11,174 bases of DNA, from the NCBI GenBank assembly GCA_046590195.1, contig JBKJTP010000113.1, positions 1-11,174 of the forward strand, read 5' to 3'. A program made the translations under genes and the position numbers. Under the pieces are notes generated by a model that saw nothing but the letters and a program-made list of their open reading frames with translations, ran no database searches and was not told where the DNA came from. Of this stretch, positions 1 through 6,045 are shown in pieces; within the stretch, counting starts at the first letter, position 1, and each line of letters starts with the position of its first letter. The DNA comes from JBKJTP01 sp046590195. Its GTDB lineage: Bacteria > Bacteroidota > Ignavibacteria > Palsa-1295.

Positions 1-19
1 AGTGAGATCCAGGTGAGGA

Positions 20-1066
20 TCAAGGCTTCCAGAAGGGATTGTAGATCTGGCCGTCGAGCAGCACTGATGTTGTGCCGGTGTGCATAACGCGACCCGACAT
101 GTTAGGACTGCCGCTACCCCACACGCGATACACCATCTTATAGTTGGTCGGCGACCAAGATGGATATCGTGCATCAGAGCTGACAAGCGTTGCGCTAGGA
201 TTGGCGCTCGAAAGATCGGTCGTATAGACGCTTACTGCTGAACCAACAGCATTGGCGAAAGCCAGGATGCTTGAGCCTGCGCGTGCCCATGCGAGATCGA
301 TCAGCGACGTTGCAGAGAATCCAAACGTCGAGGCGTCGATCGATTTATCGACCGTGCCGTTTGCGCGATCGATGACGCGGATTATGTGGTCGATTTGAGT
401 ACTGTCATTCTGGTCGACCTCCCATTCGAGTACTGCGAGCTTCGTGCCATCCGCGTTCCAGGTCATATGATAGACGCTGCCACCTGGAGCTGTTTGATAG
501 ACGAGATCGGACGCGCCTCCGCCCGCTGGAATCGCATAGATATGTGTCACCACGTTCAACTTCGAGTCACCAGTGCGATCTTGCAGCGAGTAAACGATCT
601 CATCATTCGTAGGAGACCAGATCCCGCCAGCCATCACCTTCTTATCATTTGCGACCGAAACAGAGCGTATGGTTTGCGGCGTACCTCCAACGACCTTACC
701 TGCGCTGACGCCGACCGTCATGGTCTTTAGCGCACAAGCATCACGGTTACTGCCACCATCGATGAATGCGACACTTCCACCATCCGGCGACCAGGTTGGT
801 TGCCCCCAGAAATTTGTGCCTTGAGCAAAGGCAAGGACATTCGTTGCATGAGATCCTGTCGAATCGCAGACTCCCAGGCAAGGCAAGCTCTTGCCTTTGA
901 TGTAGTCATAGCGCCAATAGACGATCTCTGGCGACGGGGTTGCGCTCGCACCACCCTTCGCTCCAAAGGACGGGTCGCTGGAGGAGATGCTCTGGCTATC
1001 TTCCTGACAGCCGACAAGACCGGCGCAAAGCAATGCGCCGAGAACAAAGATCGATAAATGTTTCAT
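20..1066 (-). CDS. TolB-like beta-propeller lipoprotein
   Basis: Predicted 348-residue lipoprotein, anchored to a membrane through Cys20. The chosen ATG at 1066 gives a textbook type II signal peptide: Lys2, a hydrophobic stretch at 5-19 and a lipobox LVGC at 17-20. A longer reading from a TTG at 1174 would put 36 unlikely residues before it. The mature part holds several WD40-like/PD40 blades of the TolB kind, recognisable as QPTWSPDGGSVAFIDG, GIWSPTNDEIVYS, HMTWNADGTKLAVLEW and PSWSPTNYKMVYRVW. These propellers usually bind proteins or sugars; no catalytic residues are evident and the substrate is unknown. It is not TolB itself, since no Tol/Pal genes are nearby and the TolB N-terminal domain is absent. 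The gene stands alone after the terminator of the preceding GT9 gene, and its upstream region carries an array of palindromes, so it probably has its own regulated promoter. The stop is TGA at 20-22, so the gene is complete. Confidence 0.85.
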   Translation of the reverse strand: MKHLSIFVLGALLCAGLVGCQEDSQSISSSDPSFGAKGGASATPSPEIVYWRYDYIKGKSLPCLGVCDSTGSHATNVLAFAQGTNFWGQPTWSPDGGSVAFIDGGSNRDACALKTMTVGVSAGKVVGGTPQTIRSVSVANDKKVMAGGIWSPTNDEIVYSLQDRTGDSKLNVVTHIYAIPAGGGASDLVYQTAPGGSVYHMTWNADGTKLAVLEWEVDQNDSTQIDHIIRVIDRANGTVDKSIDASTFGFSATSLIDLAWARAGSSILAFANAVGSAVSVYTTDLSSANPSATLVSSDARYPSWSPTNYKMVYRVWGSGSPNMSGRVMHTGTTSVLLDGQIYNPFWKP

Positions 1067-1202
1067 AGAAAGTAATAAGCAATGAGAGCCATGAAGGCTC
1101 AGAATAGAAAGATTTCTTGGGAGCCAGTTAGTCTGCGCTAGCACCACAGAGAACACCTTTAAGGAAGTTTGCAAAGATACTCAGTTTGGGAGTAGAATAC
1201 TA

Positions 1203-1389
1203 GTGCTCAAAGTCACAAATTGACATGACTTTGGTCACGATTTTTCATGACTGAGGTCATGGGTTTGTCACACGGCCAGCTTCAAGCGGCCGAATTCACA
1301 ATGCGCCATCAATTCGACGTCACAAAAATACGTCGCGCAACTCCGTTTTACCAGTGTCCAGAGTCACGATGAGCGGTGACTAAAGTCAC
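1203..1389. promoter_or_regulatory. Array of TGAC-N4-GTCA palindromes in 22-bp register
   Basis: Three perfect TGAC-N4-GTCA sites lie at 1226-1237, 1248-1259 and 1377-1388. The second extends to CATGAC/GTCATG arms (1246-1261) and the third to GTGACT-AA-AGTCAC (1376-1389). Two degenerate sites lie at 1203-1216 (GTGCT-CAAA-GTCAC) and 1354-1367 (GTGTC-CAGA-GTCAC). Centres within each cluster are exactly 22 bp apart (about 1209.5, 1231.5, 1253.5; then 1360.5, 1382.5), so the sites face the same side of the helix. Further GTCAC half sites occur at 1267-1271 and 1319-1323. The array lies 137-323 bp upstream of the lipoprotein start. The simplest reading is a multi-site operator for a dimeric regulator of the lipoprotein gene; the regulator is unknown. 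Confidence 0.65.
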
Positions 1390-1408
1390 GATGCTTTTAG
1401 CGCATAAA

Positions 1409-1435
1409 AAAGACCCCGGTGTGGCCGGGGTCTTT
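1409..1435 (-). terminator. Rho-independent terminator of the GT9 gene
   Basis: An 11-bp perfect stem AAAGACCCCGG/CCGGGGTCTTT encloses a 5-nt loop. Read on the minus strand it runs into TTTTTT, starting 22 nt after the GT9 stop codon. There is no comparable T run in the other direction, so it serves the minus-strand transcript and separates GT9 from the lipoprotein gene. Confidence 0.93.
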
Positions 1436-1457
1436 AAGGACTTGATCTTGTGATCAA

Positions 1458-2567
1458 CTATACTTTCACATTCGCGTCAACACGCTGTATCGTTTCGAAC
1501 ATCTTGTCAACGCTAAGAAGATTGAGACAGAAGTACTCCGGGTTTACGCATTGCCCGCGGAAGTAGCACTTGCAGGGTTTGTCGGGCTCGACGATCTCGC
1601 CCAGGCCATAGAGATCACCGAACTCGTACGCGTTAAAGATATTGTTCATCAGCACAAGCTTCTTGCGCAGAGCAAGCGCGATGTGCATCGCCATCGTGAC
1701 ACCCGTCACCATCAGTTCGGTTTTATCGACCAGCGCGATGAATTCCTTCAGCGAGAACGTACCGAGATATTGCGCACGCCCATTGGTCAAGCGTTGGATC
1801 TCTTTGTTGCGTGGATCTTCGTCAGGACCGCCAAGCAGGATGACGTTCTTGCCTGAATCGATCACGCGATTCGCAAGCGCCGCCCATTCGCTTTCGTCCC
1901 ATAAGCGAGACGTCCATCGAATACCCGCACCGGTATTCATGCCGACGAGCGGCTTCGATAGATCGAGTCCAGGAAACTCAATGCCCTTCGGTACATCAAG
2001 GATGTATGGATCGTTGTTGAACGTGTACCCGCAGATCTCCATGAGCTCTTCGGGATACGACTTCTTGTTCTCGATGCTGACATCATCGAAGATGCCGGTG
2101 ATGAACTTGTCGCGCGCGTTCTCATTCGCAGGCTCGGTCTCTCCCCACTTGCCGAGCAAGTAGCCCTCTTTGCGATCCGCGCTGATCTTGTTCGCGAGTC
2201 CGCATGCATAAGCATCTTTGTCGAGATTGATCATGCGCGTGAAGTGCAGTTGCTCGATCGTTGCAAGCGCTTCGGGCGACCACTTCAGGATGCGATCGAC
2301 GAGCGATGCCGGCACAAGATCGGGCGAGAACGTCAGCCACCAGATGCGCGCTTTCGGATGATCGCGCCGAATGCTCGGCAAGATCGGCGTCGTGCGAATG
2401 ACATCTCCGGCCGCGCCAAGCTTGATGATCAGCACATTCTCTTCAAGCGGCTCATAATACGGGCATCCATCGCACCGCACTCCCTCGCGCTTATTCGGCA
2501 CGCACGGGATATCACCGCGAAAGTGGCGGCAATCGGGATGGTAGATGATGTTGGTGTATTCGGACAT
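1458..2567 (-). CDS. Glycosyltransferase family 9 (heptosyltransferase-like)
   Basis: A 369-residue cytoplasmic or peripheral-membrane glycosyltransferase with a GT-B fold. The family includes WaaC/WaaF, which transfer heptose from ADP-heptose to lipopolysaccharide. The N-terminal Rossmann half begins NVLIIKLGAAGDVIRTTPIL (about residues 44-63). The nucleotide-sugar half shows VGMNTGAGIRWTSRLW, NVILLGGPDE and, near residue 290, TGVTMAMHIALALRKKLVLM, all typical of GT9. Ahead of the catalytic domain sits a cysteine cluster (C13, C22, C32, C35) and near the C-terminus a second one (CKCYFRGQCVNPEYFC). I recall both from a subset of GT9-like proteins, where they might hold a metal; this is inference. 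Donor and acceptor cannot be read from sequence, so no waa symbol is given. The ATG start has no Shine-Dalgarno. The gene lies downstream of the GIY-YIG cassette and may once have followed the GT2 gene directly. Confidence 0.88.
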   Translation of the reverse strand: MSEYTNIIYHPDCRHFRGDIPCVPNKREGVRCDGCPYYEPLEENVLIIKLGAAGDVIRTTPILPSIRRDHPKARIWWLTFSPDLVPASLVDRILKWSPEALATIEQLHFTRMINLDKDAYACGLANKISADRKEGYLLGKWGETEPANENARDKFITGIFDDVSIENKKSYPEELMEICGYTFNNDPYILDVPKGIEFPGLDLSKPLVGMNTGAGIRWTSRLWDESEWAALANRVIDSGKNVILLGGPDEDPRNKEIQRLTNGRAQYLGTFSLKEFIALVDKTELMVTGVTMAMHIALALRKKLVLMNNIFNAYEFGDLYGLGEIVEPDKPCKCYFRGQCVNPEYFCLNLLSVDKMFETIQRVDANVKV

Positions 2568-2612
2568 TCGTTTGGGAGGCAGGAAAGAAAAGGCAGCGGA
2601 GAATAGAGTTGG

Positions 2613-2691
2613 CCGTCATTTCGAGCGAAGCCTTGAGCAGATGATGAGCGATAGCGTAATCATCTACTCAAGGCGAAGTCGAGAAATCCCC
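2613..2691 (+). repeat. REP-type structured repeat, long form, left copy
   Basis: This 79-nt element starts CCGTCATTTCGAGCG and ends CGAAGTCGAGAAATCCCC. Between these ends is a hairpin with arms GCCTTGAGCAGATGAT (2630-2645) and ATCATCTACTCAAGGC (2659-2674), 16 bp with one C/A mismatch, around a 13-nt loop containing AGCG and TAGCG. It ends one base before the stop codon of the GIY-YIG gene. The inverted partner is at 3029-3106 and a short form without the hairpin is at 6046-6076. Confidence 0.9.
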
Positions 2692-2692
2692 T

Positions 2693-3001
2693 TCAATCGA
2701 GCAGTATATCAATGTTAAATTTCAAAGACAGATCTTCAAGTTTCGGATTAAGCTTCGAGATCAACGCATCTTTCTTCGATCGGCTCCACTTCTTCAGTTG
2801 AGTTTCGCGATCTATTGCGTCAGTGATTGAATCAAAGGCTTCAAAGTACAACAGTTCGTTGAGATTGTACATTTGGGTGAAGCTCTTTTGTTTTGCCTCT
2901 TTGTGCTCGGCTACTCGTCGCTCGAGATCATTCGTCACGCCAATGTAGAGCGTCGTATGATGCTTGTTCGACATGATGTAGATGTAGCCACCTTTCTTCA
3001 T
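2693..3001 (-). CDS. Small GIY-YIG nuclease domain protein
   Basis: A 102-residue single-domain protein of the GIY-YIG superfamily (UvrC N-domain-like, COG2827/YhbQ-type). The motifs are in order: GYIYIM at 5-10 (the GIY element, Tyr6), LYIG at 18-21 (the YIG element, Tyr19), the NDLERRVAEH helix with Arg28/Arg29 and His33, and ITDAIDRETQLKKW with Glu66 as the expected metal ligand. All catalytic positions seem intact, so it should be able to nick or cut DNA. There is no recognisable DNA-binding domain beyond this. Length is normal for the family. The gene is tightly enclosed: one inverted repeat ends 1 bp past its stop and the other begins 27 bp before its ATG. This suggests that gene and repeats form one unit. 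Target and role are unknown. It has no Shine-Dalgarno. It could alternatively be a host repair nuclease that happens to sit among repeats, but the spacing argues against this. Confidence 0.92.
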   Translation of the reverse strand: MKKGGYIYIMSNKHHTTLYIGVTNDLERRVAEHKEAKQKSFTQMYNLNELLYFEAFDSITDAIDRETQLKKWSRSKKDALISKLNPKLEDLSLKFNIDILLD

Positions 3002-3028
3002 GCTGACGGGAGTTCGCGGGTTTCAACA

Positions 3029-3106
3029 GGGGGTTTCTCGACTTCGCATCGTGAAGTTGATTGCGCTACGCTTATCAACTTCACGATGCTACGCTCGAAA
3101 TGACGG
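3029..3106 (-). repeat. REP-type structured repeat, long form, right (inverted) copy
   Basis: This 78-nt element, read on the minus strand, starts CCGTCATTTCGAGCGTAGC and ends CGAAGTCGAGAAACCCCC. Its hairpin is a perfect 16-bp stem, GCATCGTGAAGTTGAT against ATCAACTTCACGATGC (plus coordinates 3046-3061 and 3074-3089), with a 12-nt loop containing AGCG and TAGCG. It begins 14 nt after the GT2 stop, so it would form a strong 3' structure on that transcript, although no U run follows to make it an intrinsic terminator. Confidence 0.9.
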
Positions 3107-3120
3107 TTGCCCCAGTTTTC

Positions 3121-5568
3121 TTATGAACGAACCGGCCGTCTCAATCTCGTCGTCCGAACCTCTCTGCGATCATCGCTTGATCGCTTCGATCGCTCTTTGA
3201 CGACCGAGACATCTGTCGTCTTCGTCGTATTCTTGACGATCATCTCGCCAAGCAGACCGAGGGAGATCAGCTGCACGCCAACGAGAATCAATAGAATACC
3301 GAGTTGCAGGATCGGGCGGTTGGAGAGCGGTGTGCCCATGATCCATTCGACAGAGACCCACGCGTCGATGAAGAATCCTACGAGCGCCAGGATCGTACCG
3401 ACTGTACCGAAGAGGTGCAGCGGACGGCGGCCGTAGCGATTCGTGAAGACGATCGTCATCAGATCGAGGAAGCCCTTGAAGAAGCGGCTGCCGCCGAACT
3501 TCGACTTACCGAACTTGCGCGGATGATGCACGACCGGTACCTCCGTTACACGGAAACCCTTCCAATGCGCGAGCGCTGGCAGATAGCGGTGCATCTCGCC
3601 GTAGACGTCGAGCGCATCCGTTACTTCCTTGCGGTATGCTTTGAAGCCGCAGTTAAAATCGTGAAGCTTGATGCCCGAGAAGAAGCTCGTGACAGAGTTG
3701 AAGAACTTGCTTGGCGCCGTCTTGCTCACAGGATCGTGGCGCTTCTTCTTCCAGCCGCTGACGAGATCGTAGCCCTCTTCGAGCTTCGCGATCATGTTCG
3801 GAAGTTCGCGAGGATCGTCCTGCAAGTCTGCATCCATCGTAACGACGATGCCGTATTTCGCTTCTTTGAATCCCGCTGCAAGCGCTGGCGACTTGCCCAT
3901 GTTGCGACGGAACGTGATCGTGCTGACGCGCGATGTGCCGATCATGATGTCATTCAGGATATCGCCCGACTTATCGGTCGATCCATCATTGACATAGATG
4001 ATCTCGTGACGCGGTCCTGCAAGCTTGAAGAGCTGTGCTTTCAAGGCTGCGGTGAGCTCGCGCAATGACTCCTGCTCGTTATAGAGCGGAATGACTGCCG
4101 AGATACCCACACGTGACGCGAGTGCTTTCGATGAATTGACGCTGCGGTCGTTCGTCTCTGGGATACCACCCTTTAAGCTATCGAGAATTTTCGTGCTCGA
4201 CTCGCGAGGCGTGCTTTCGCGAGCGCCGCTTTCGCGCTCAGGATGATCGATGCGTCCACGACGCTCGAGTGCTGTGCCCGAACGGCCTTCGCGGCCTTCT
4301 AATCGTTGTGATCCTTCAGCACGCTCTGGGCGCTCACGTCTTTCCGGACGCTCGCCGCGCTCTGATCTTTCTCCTCTTTCACGACCTTCGCGTGGTTCAC
4401 GCTCTGATCGCTCACCACGTTCGCGGCGCTCTGGACGCTCGCCTCGTTCACTCCGCTCTGGGCGTTCTGAACGGCCTTCGCGAGGTTCACGTGCTTCTCT
4501 CGGCTCACGCTCTGGTCTGCCTTCGCGTGACTCGCGAGGTTCGCGATCTGGACGTGGTCCGCGCTCAGGGCGCTCGCTGCGTTCAGGACGCTCTGCACGT
4601 TCTGGTCTTTCGCCACGCTCTGGGCGTGCTTCTCTTTCAGCTCGTTCCGGACGCGGCTCGCGCTCTGGACGATCACCGCGTGGCTCGCGTGGTTCACGCT
4701 CCGTGCGTGGAGCACGACCGCGTGTGCGGCGCTCGCGCTCCTGATCGCGCGATTGACGCTCTGGTAATTCTTCTGCTGGAGTGCGAAGCGCTTCGGTCTC
4801 GGGATGCGCGATCAAGTCATCGACGTCCGAATGCGCGATCGGGTACATCGAGGTCTCGACTGCGTCTTCAGTTGCTTCCTGCTCGTCGGTTGATTGAACG
4901 CGATCGGCATCGACCATCTCGAAGCCCTTGTTGCGCTCGGGGCGTCCGCCGCGGCGAAGTTCCGCACGTTCTTTCTGACGCTGACGTGCGCGGTCGCGAG
5001 ATGACGTACCACCGACAGATGGCGGTGCGTCGATCTCCATCGATTGCGTTGCCGCTTCGATCGAGTTCGGCATGTCTGCGCCGGAATCCGTCGTACTCAT
5101 CGTGACACCAGCCGCTGCATCGGTGATTGCAATTGCTGCTGCAGCATCGAGCTCCGGCTTGCGGGTCAGTTTGAATTCGCTTGGTGCAGCGCGCTCAATG
5201 CGTGGCTCTGGTTGCTCGCTTGAGTCGTCCTCGCGCTCTGTGCGCTCCGGGCGATCCTGCCATCCACCTGCATGAGCCATCGCTGGACGCTCACTGCGCT
5301 CTTGTGCAGAAGCGCCGCCGCCTCCACCGTCTGCTGCTTTCTTAGCTGCGAGTCGCTCGGCGATGATATCGCGGTAGCTATTTGCAGTTGCCGCGGGTAC
5401 GCGCTTCTCCGAAGCTTGCTTCTCTGCTTTTGGTGCGTCGCCGTTTGATGCGTCGCTAGTTGTTTCCGTTACGCCGGATGCGGTTTGGATCGATGATCCG
5501 TTGTCAGAGTTATCTGGGCTGTTGTTATTGCCGTTGTTCTCTGTAAAGAGGTCGTTGTTGTCGTTCAT
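3121..5568 (-). CDS. GT2 polyprenyl-phosphate glycosyltransferase with long R/E/P-rich N-terminus
   Basis: An 815-residue protein from the ATG at 5568; a TTG at 5586 would add six residues. Residues from about 489 onward are a DPM1/GtrB-like family 2 glycosyltransferase: ISAVIPLYNEQESL, VNDGSTD (Asp528), the DADLQDD metal/nucleotide motif (about 579-585), HDFNCGFKAYR, and KFGKSKFGGSRFFKGFLDL. Two membrane helices follow (about 717-740 and 752-778) and then a basic tail. Such enzymes move a sugar from a nucleotide to undecaprenyl phosphate at the cytoplasmic face; the sugar is not predictable. Related enzymes are roughly 300-350 residues, so the first 488 residues are extra. They are predicted disordered: Asn/Ser-rich at the start, then mixed acidic and Ala-rich, then a dense array of RPER/GERPER units at about 272-431. 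The frame is open throughout. The lipid-linked product could feed a GT39-type enzyme such as the one at the right edge. A 20-bp inverted repeat lies 24 nt upstream of the ATG. Confidence 0.88.
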   Translation of the reverse strand: MNDNNDLFTENNGNNNSPDNSDNGSSIQTASGVTETTSDASNGDAPKAEKQASEKRVPAATANSYRDIIAERLAAKKAADGGGGGASAQERSERPAMAHAGGWQDRPERTEREDDSSEQPEPRIERAAPSEFKLTRKPELDAAAAIAITDAAAGVTMSTTDSGADMPNSIEAATQSMEIDAPPSVGGTSSRDRARQRQKERAELRRGGRPERNKGFEMVDADRVQSTDEQEATEDAVETSMYPIAHSDVDDLIAHPETEALRTPAEELPERQSRDQERERRTRGRAPRTEREPREPRGDRPEREPRPERAEREARPERGERPERAERPERSERPERGPRPDREPRESREGRPEREPREAREPREGRSERPERSERGERPERRERGERSEREPREGRERGERSERGERPERRERPERAEGSQRLEGREGRSGTALERRGRIDHPERESGARESTPRESSTKILDSLKGGIPETNDRSVNSSKALASRVGISAVIPLYNEQESLRELTAALKAQLFKLAGPRHEIIYVNDGSTDKSGDILNDIMIGTSRVSTITFRRNMGKSPALAAGFKEAKYGIVVTMDADLQDDPRELPNMIAKLEEGYDLVSGWKKKRHDPVSKTAPSKFFNSVTSFFSGIKLHDFNCGFKAYRKEVTDALDVYGEMHRYLPALAHWKGFRVTEVPVVHHPRKFGKSKFGGSRFFKGFLDLMTIVFTNRYGRRPLHLFGTVGTILALVGFFIDAWVSVEWIMGTPLSNRPILQLGILLILVGVQLISLGLLGEMIVKNTTKTTDVSVVKERSKRSSDDRREVRTTRLRRPVRS
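4276..4755 (-). repeat. Coding low-complexity array of RPER-type units
   Basis: About 480 bp encode some 160 residues made almost only of Arg, Glu, Pro, Gly and Ser in short degenerate units (RPER, GERPER, SEREPRE, EPRE). The DNA repeats the pattern GCGCTCTGGACGCTC imperfectly on the plus strand. Because of this composition the other frames also stay open, which creates misleading ORFs on both strands. The array is prone to expansion, contraction and assembly error. Confidence 0.85.
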
Positions 5569-5591
5569 TCTCTCGAGGTTTCGCAAGCGTG

Positions 5592-5611
5592 TTCATGTAT
5601 GTGTACATGAA
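5592..5611. promoter_or_regulatory. 20-bp perfect inverted repeat upstream of the GT2 gene
   Basis: TTCATGTA and TACATGAA arms (8 bp each, perfect) are separated by TGTG. The repeat lies 23 bp before the ATG of the GT2 gene. It could be an operator or a hairpin in the 5' leader that affects translation; the sequence does not decide between them. Confidence 0.45.
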
Positions 5612-5938
5612 TGCCTGCTGCGTGCGGCACGCCATCCATGGGCGTACGTCAGCATGCGGGGTTGTTTCGCCCTTCGAGAAGTTGTCGGTTGTCGTTCTTG
5701 CGTAATGCATCGGACGTCTGACGTTATCTGCGGCCAGTCTTATGATCGCGCTATGATGAACGCGTCACTGATCCTCGAATGGCATTGTGCTCTTAGTCGC
5801 TTCTATATATGAGAACACAGCAGCGATAGAGCGGTCTGTTCACTAACAGATGTCACCGGGGCACCAGCCTTATACTCCCCGTAAGTTAAAAAATACGAAA
5901 AGTTTGGCATTAATGTTTGAAATCTGGGAAATCGTGGT

Positions 5939-5995
5939 CCGGGTACCGGGATCCGGGGCCCGAGGGGAGGACTGAGTGATGAGGACTGAGTGGGG
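5939..5995. repeat. G-rich 7-bp tandem repeats followed by a 14-bp tandem repeat
   Basis: Three 7-bp units starting CCGGG (5939-5945, 5946-5952, 5953-5959) run into two 14-bp units AGGACTGAGTGATG (5968-5981) and AGGACTGAGTGGGG (5982-5995). Four G tracts at 5941-5967 with loops of 4, 4 and 5 nt meet the G3+N1-7 quadruplex pattern, though the GGTACC, GGATCC and GGGCCC palindromes would compete with such a fold. Confidence 0.6.
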
Positions 5996-6008
5996 CATCT
6001 GCCTGTGG

Positions 6009-6027
6009 CACGGGCATCCTGCCCGTG
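6009..6027. repeat. GC-rich hairpin CACGGGCA/TGCCCGTG
   Basis: A perfect 8-bp stem with a TCC loop, 18 bp before the short REP-type repeat. No T run follows on either strand, so it is not an intrinsic terminator. It looks like another dispersed hairpin repeat, but only one copy is in this window. Confidence 0.5.
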
Positions 6028-6045
6028 ACCCCTCTCTATCGATCG

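Larger units (their letters stand above)
1067..1457. other. Intergenic region upstream of the propeller lipoprotein
   Basis: This 391-bp gap has no convincing gene. It contains, from the lipoprotein outward, a small GAGCC/GGCTC hairpin (1086-1100) that would lie in the lipoprotein 5' leader, a TATCTTTG on the minus strand (1179-1172), the palindrome array (1203-1389) and the GT9 terminator (1409-1435). TATCTTTG matches the Bacteroidota -7 consensus TAnnTTTG, but no -33 TTG sits at the usual distance, so I treat this as a weak promoter guess only. Confidence 0.6.
2613..3106 (-). mobile_element. Putative repeat-flanked GIY-YIG cassette
   Basis: A roughly 490-bp unit made of inverted repeat (2613-2691), GIY-YIG gene (2693-3001), 27-bp gap and opposite inverted repeat (3029-3106). 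It fits tightly between the stop of the GT2 gene (3121) and the start of the GT9 gene (2567). No clean target-site duplication is visible at the outer edges. Mobility is inferred from the architecture, which parallels RAYT transposase genes flanked by REP hairpins; nothing in the window proves movement. Confidence 0.5.

Noticed and set aside
1067..1174. Longer N-terminus of the propeller lipoprotein from TTG at 1174
   Set aside because: It would bury a perfect lipoprotein signal peptide 36 residues inside the protein; the ATG at 1066 fits.
1203..1389. CRISPR array or plasmid-style iterons for the 22-bp phased repeats
   Set aside because: Units are palindromic and degenerate with no uniform repeat-spacer structure, and no cas, rep or par genes are present; operators are a simpler explanation.
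2571..2582. TTTGGGAGGCAG 12-mer shared with 6130-6141
   Set aside because: A 12-base match is expected by chance in 11 kb, and at 2571 it is on the wrong strand to be a ribosome binding site for GT9.
3029..3089. Right cassette hairpin as an intrinsic terminator of the GT2 gene
   Set aside because: The stem is strong, but the minus-strand sequence after it is GAAGTCGAGAAAC with no U tract.
2605..3115. Target-site duplication around the GIY-YIG cassette
   Set aside because: The flanks (GTTGGCC on the left, GGTTGCC on the right) are only loosely similar; no exact direct repeat abuts both repeat ends.
3304..4068. 254-codon plus-strand ORF inside the GT2 catalytic domain
   Set aside because: Antisense shadow of conserved glycosyltransferase motifs; no family resemblance.
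4250..5105. Long plus-strand ORFs (164 and 278 codons) opposite the GT2 N-terminus
   Set aside because: They arise from the low-complexity Arg/Glu/Pro codon pattern, which keeps other frames open; the products are Ser/Arg or Ala/Arg/Val-rich nonsense with no motif.
5501..5812. 103-codon plus-strand ORF
   Set aside because: It starts inside the GT2 gene on the other strand, crosses the 5592-5611 palindrome and has no signal, motif or initiation site.
5941..5966. Cloning polylinker contamination, suggested by GGTACC, GGATCC and GGGCCC in a row
   Set aside because: It differs from common vector polylinkers in spacing, is explained by a 7-bp CCGGG tandem pattern, and passes smoothly into other natural repeats.
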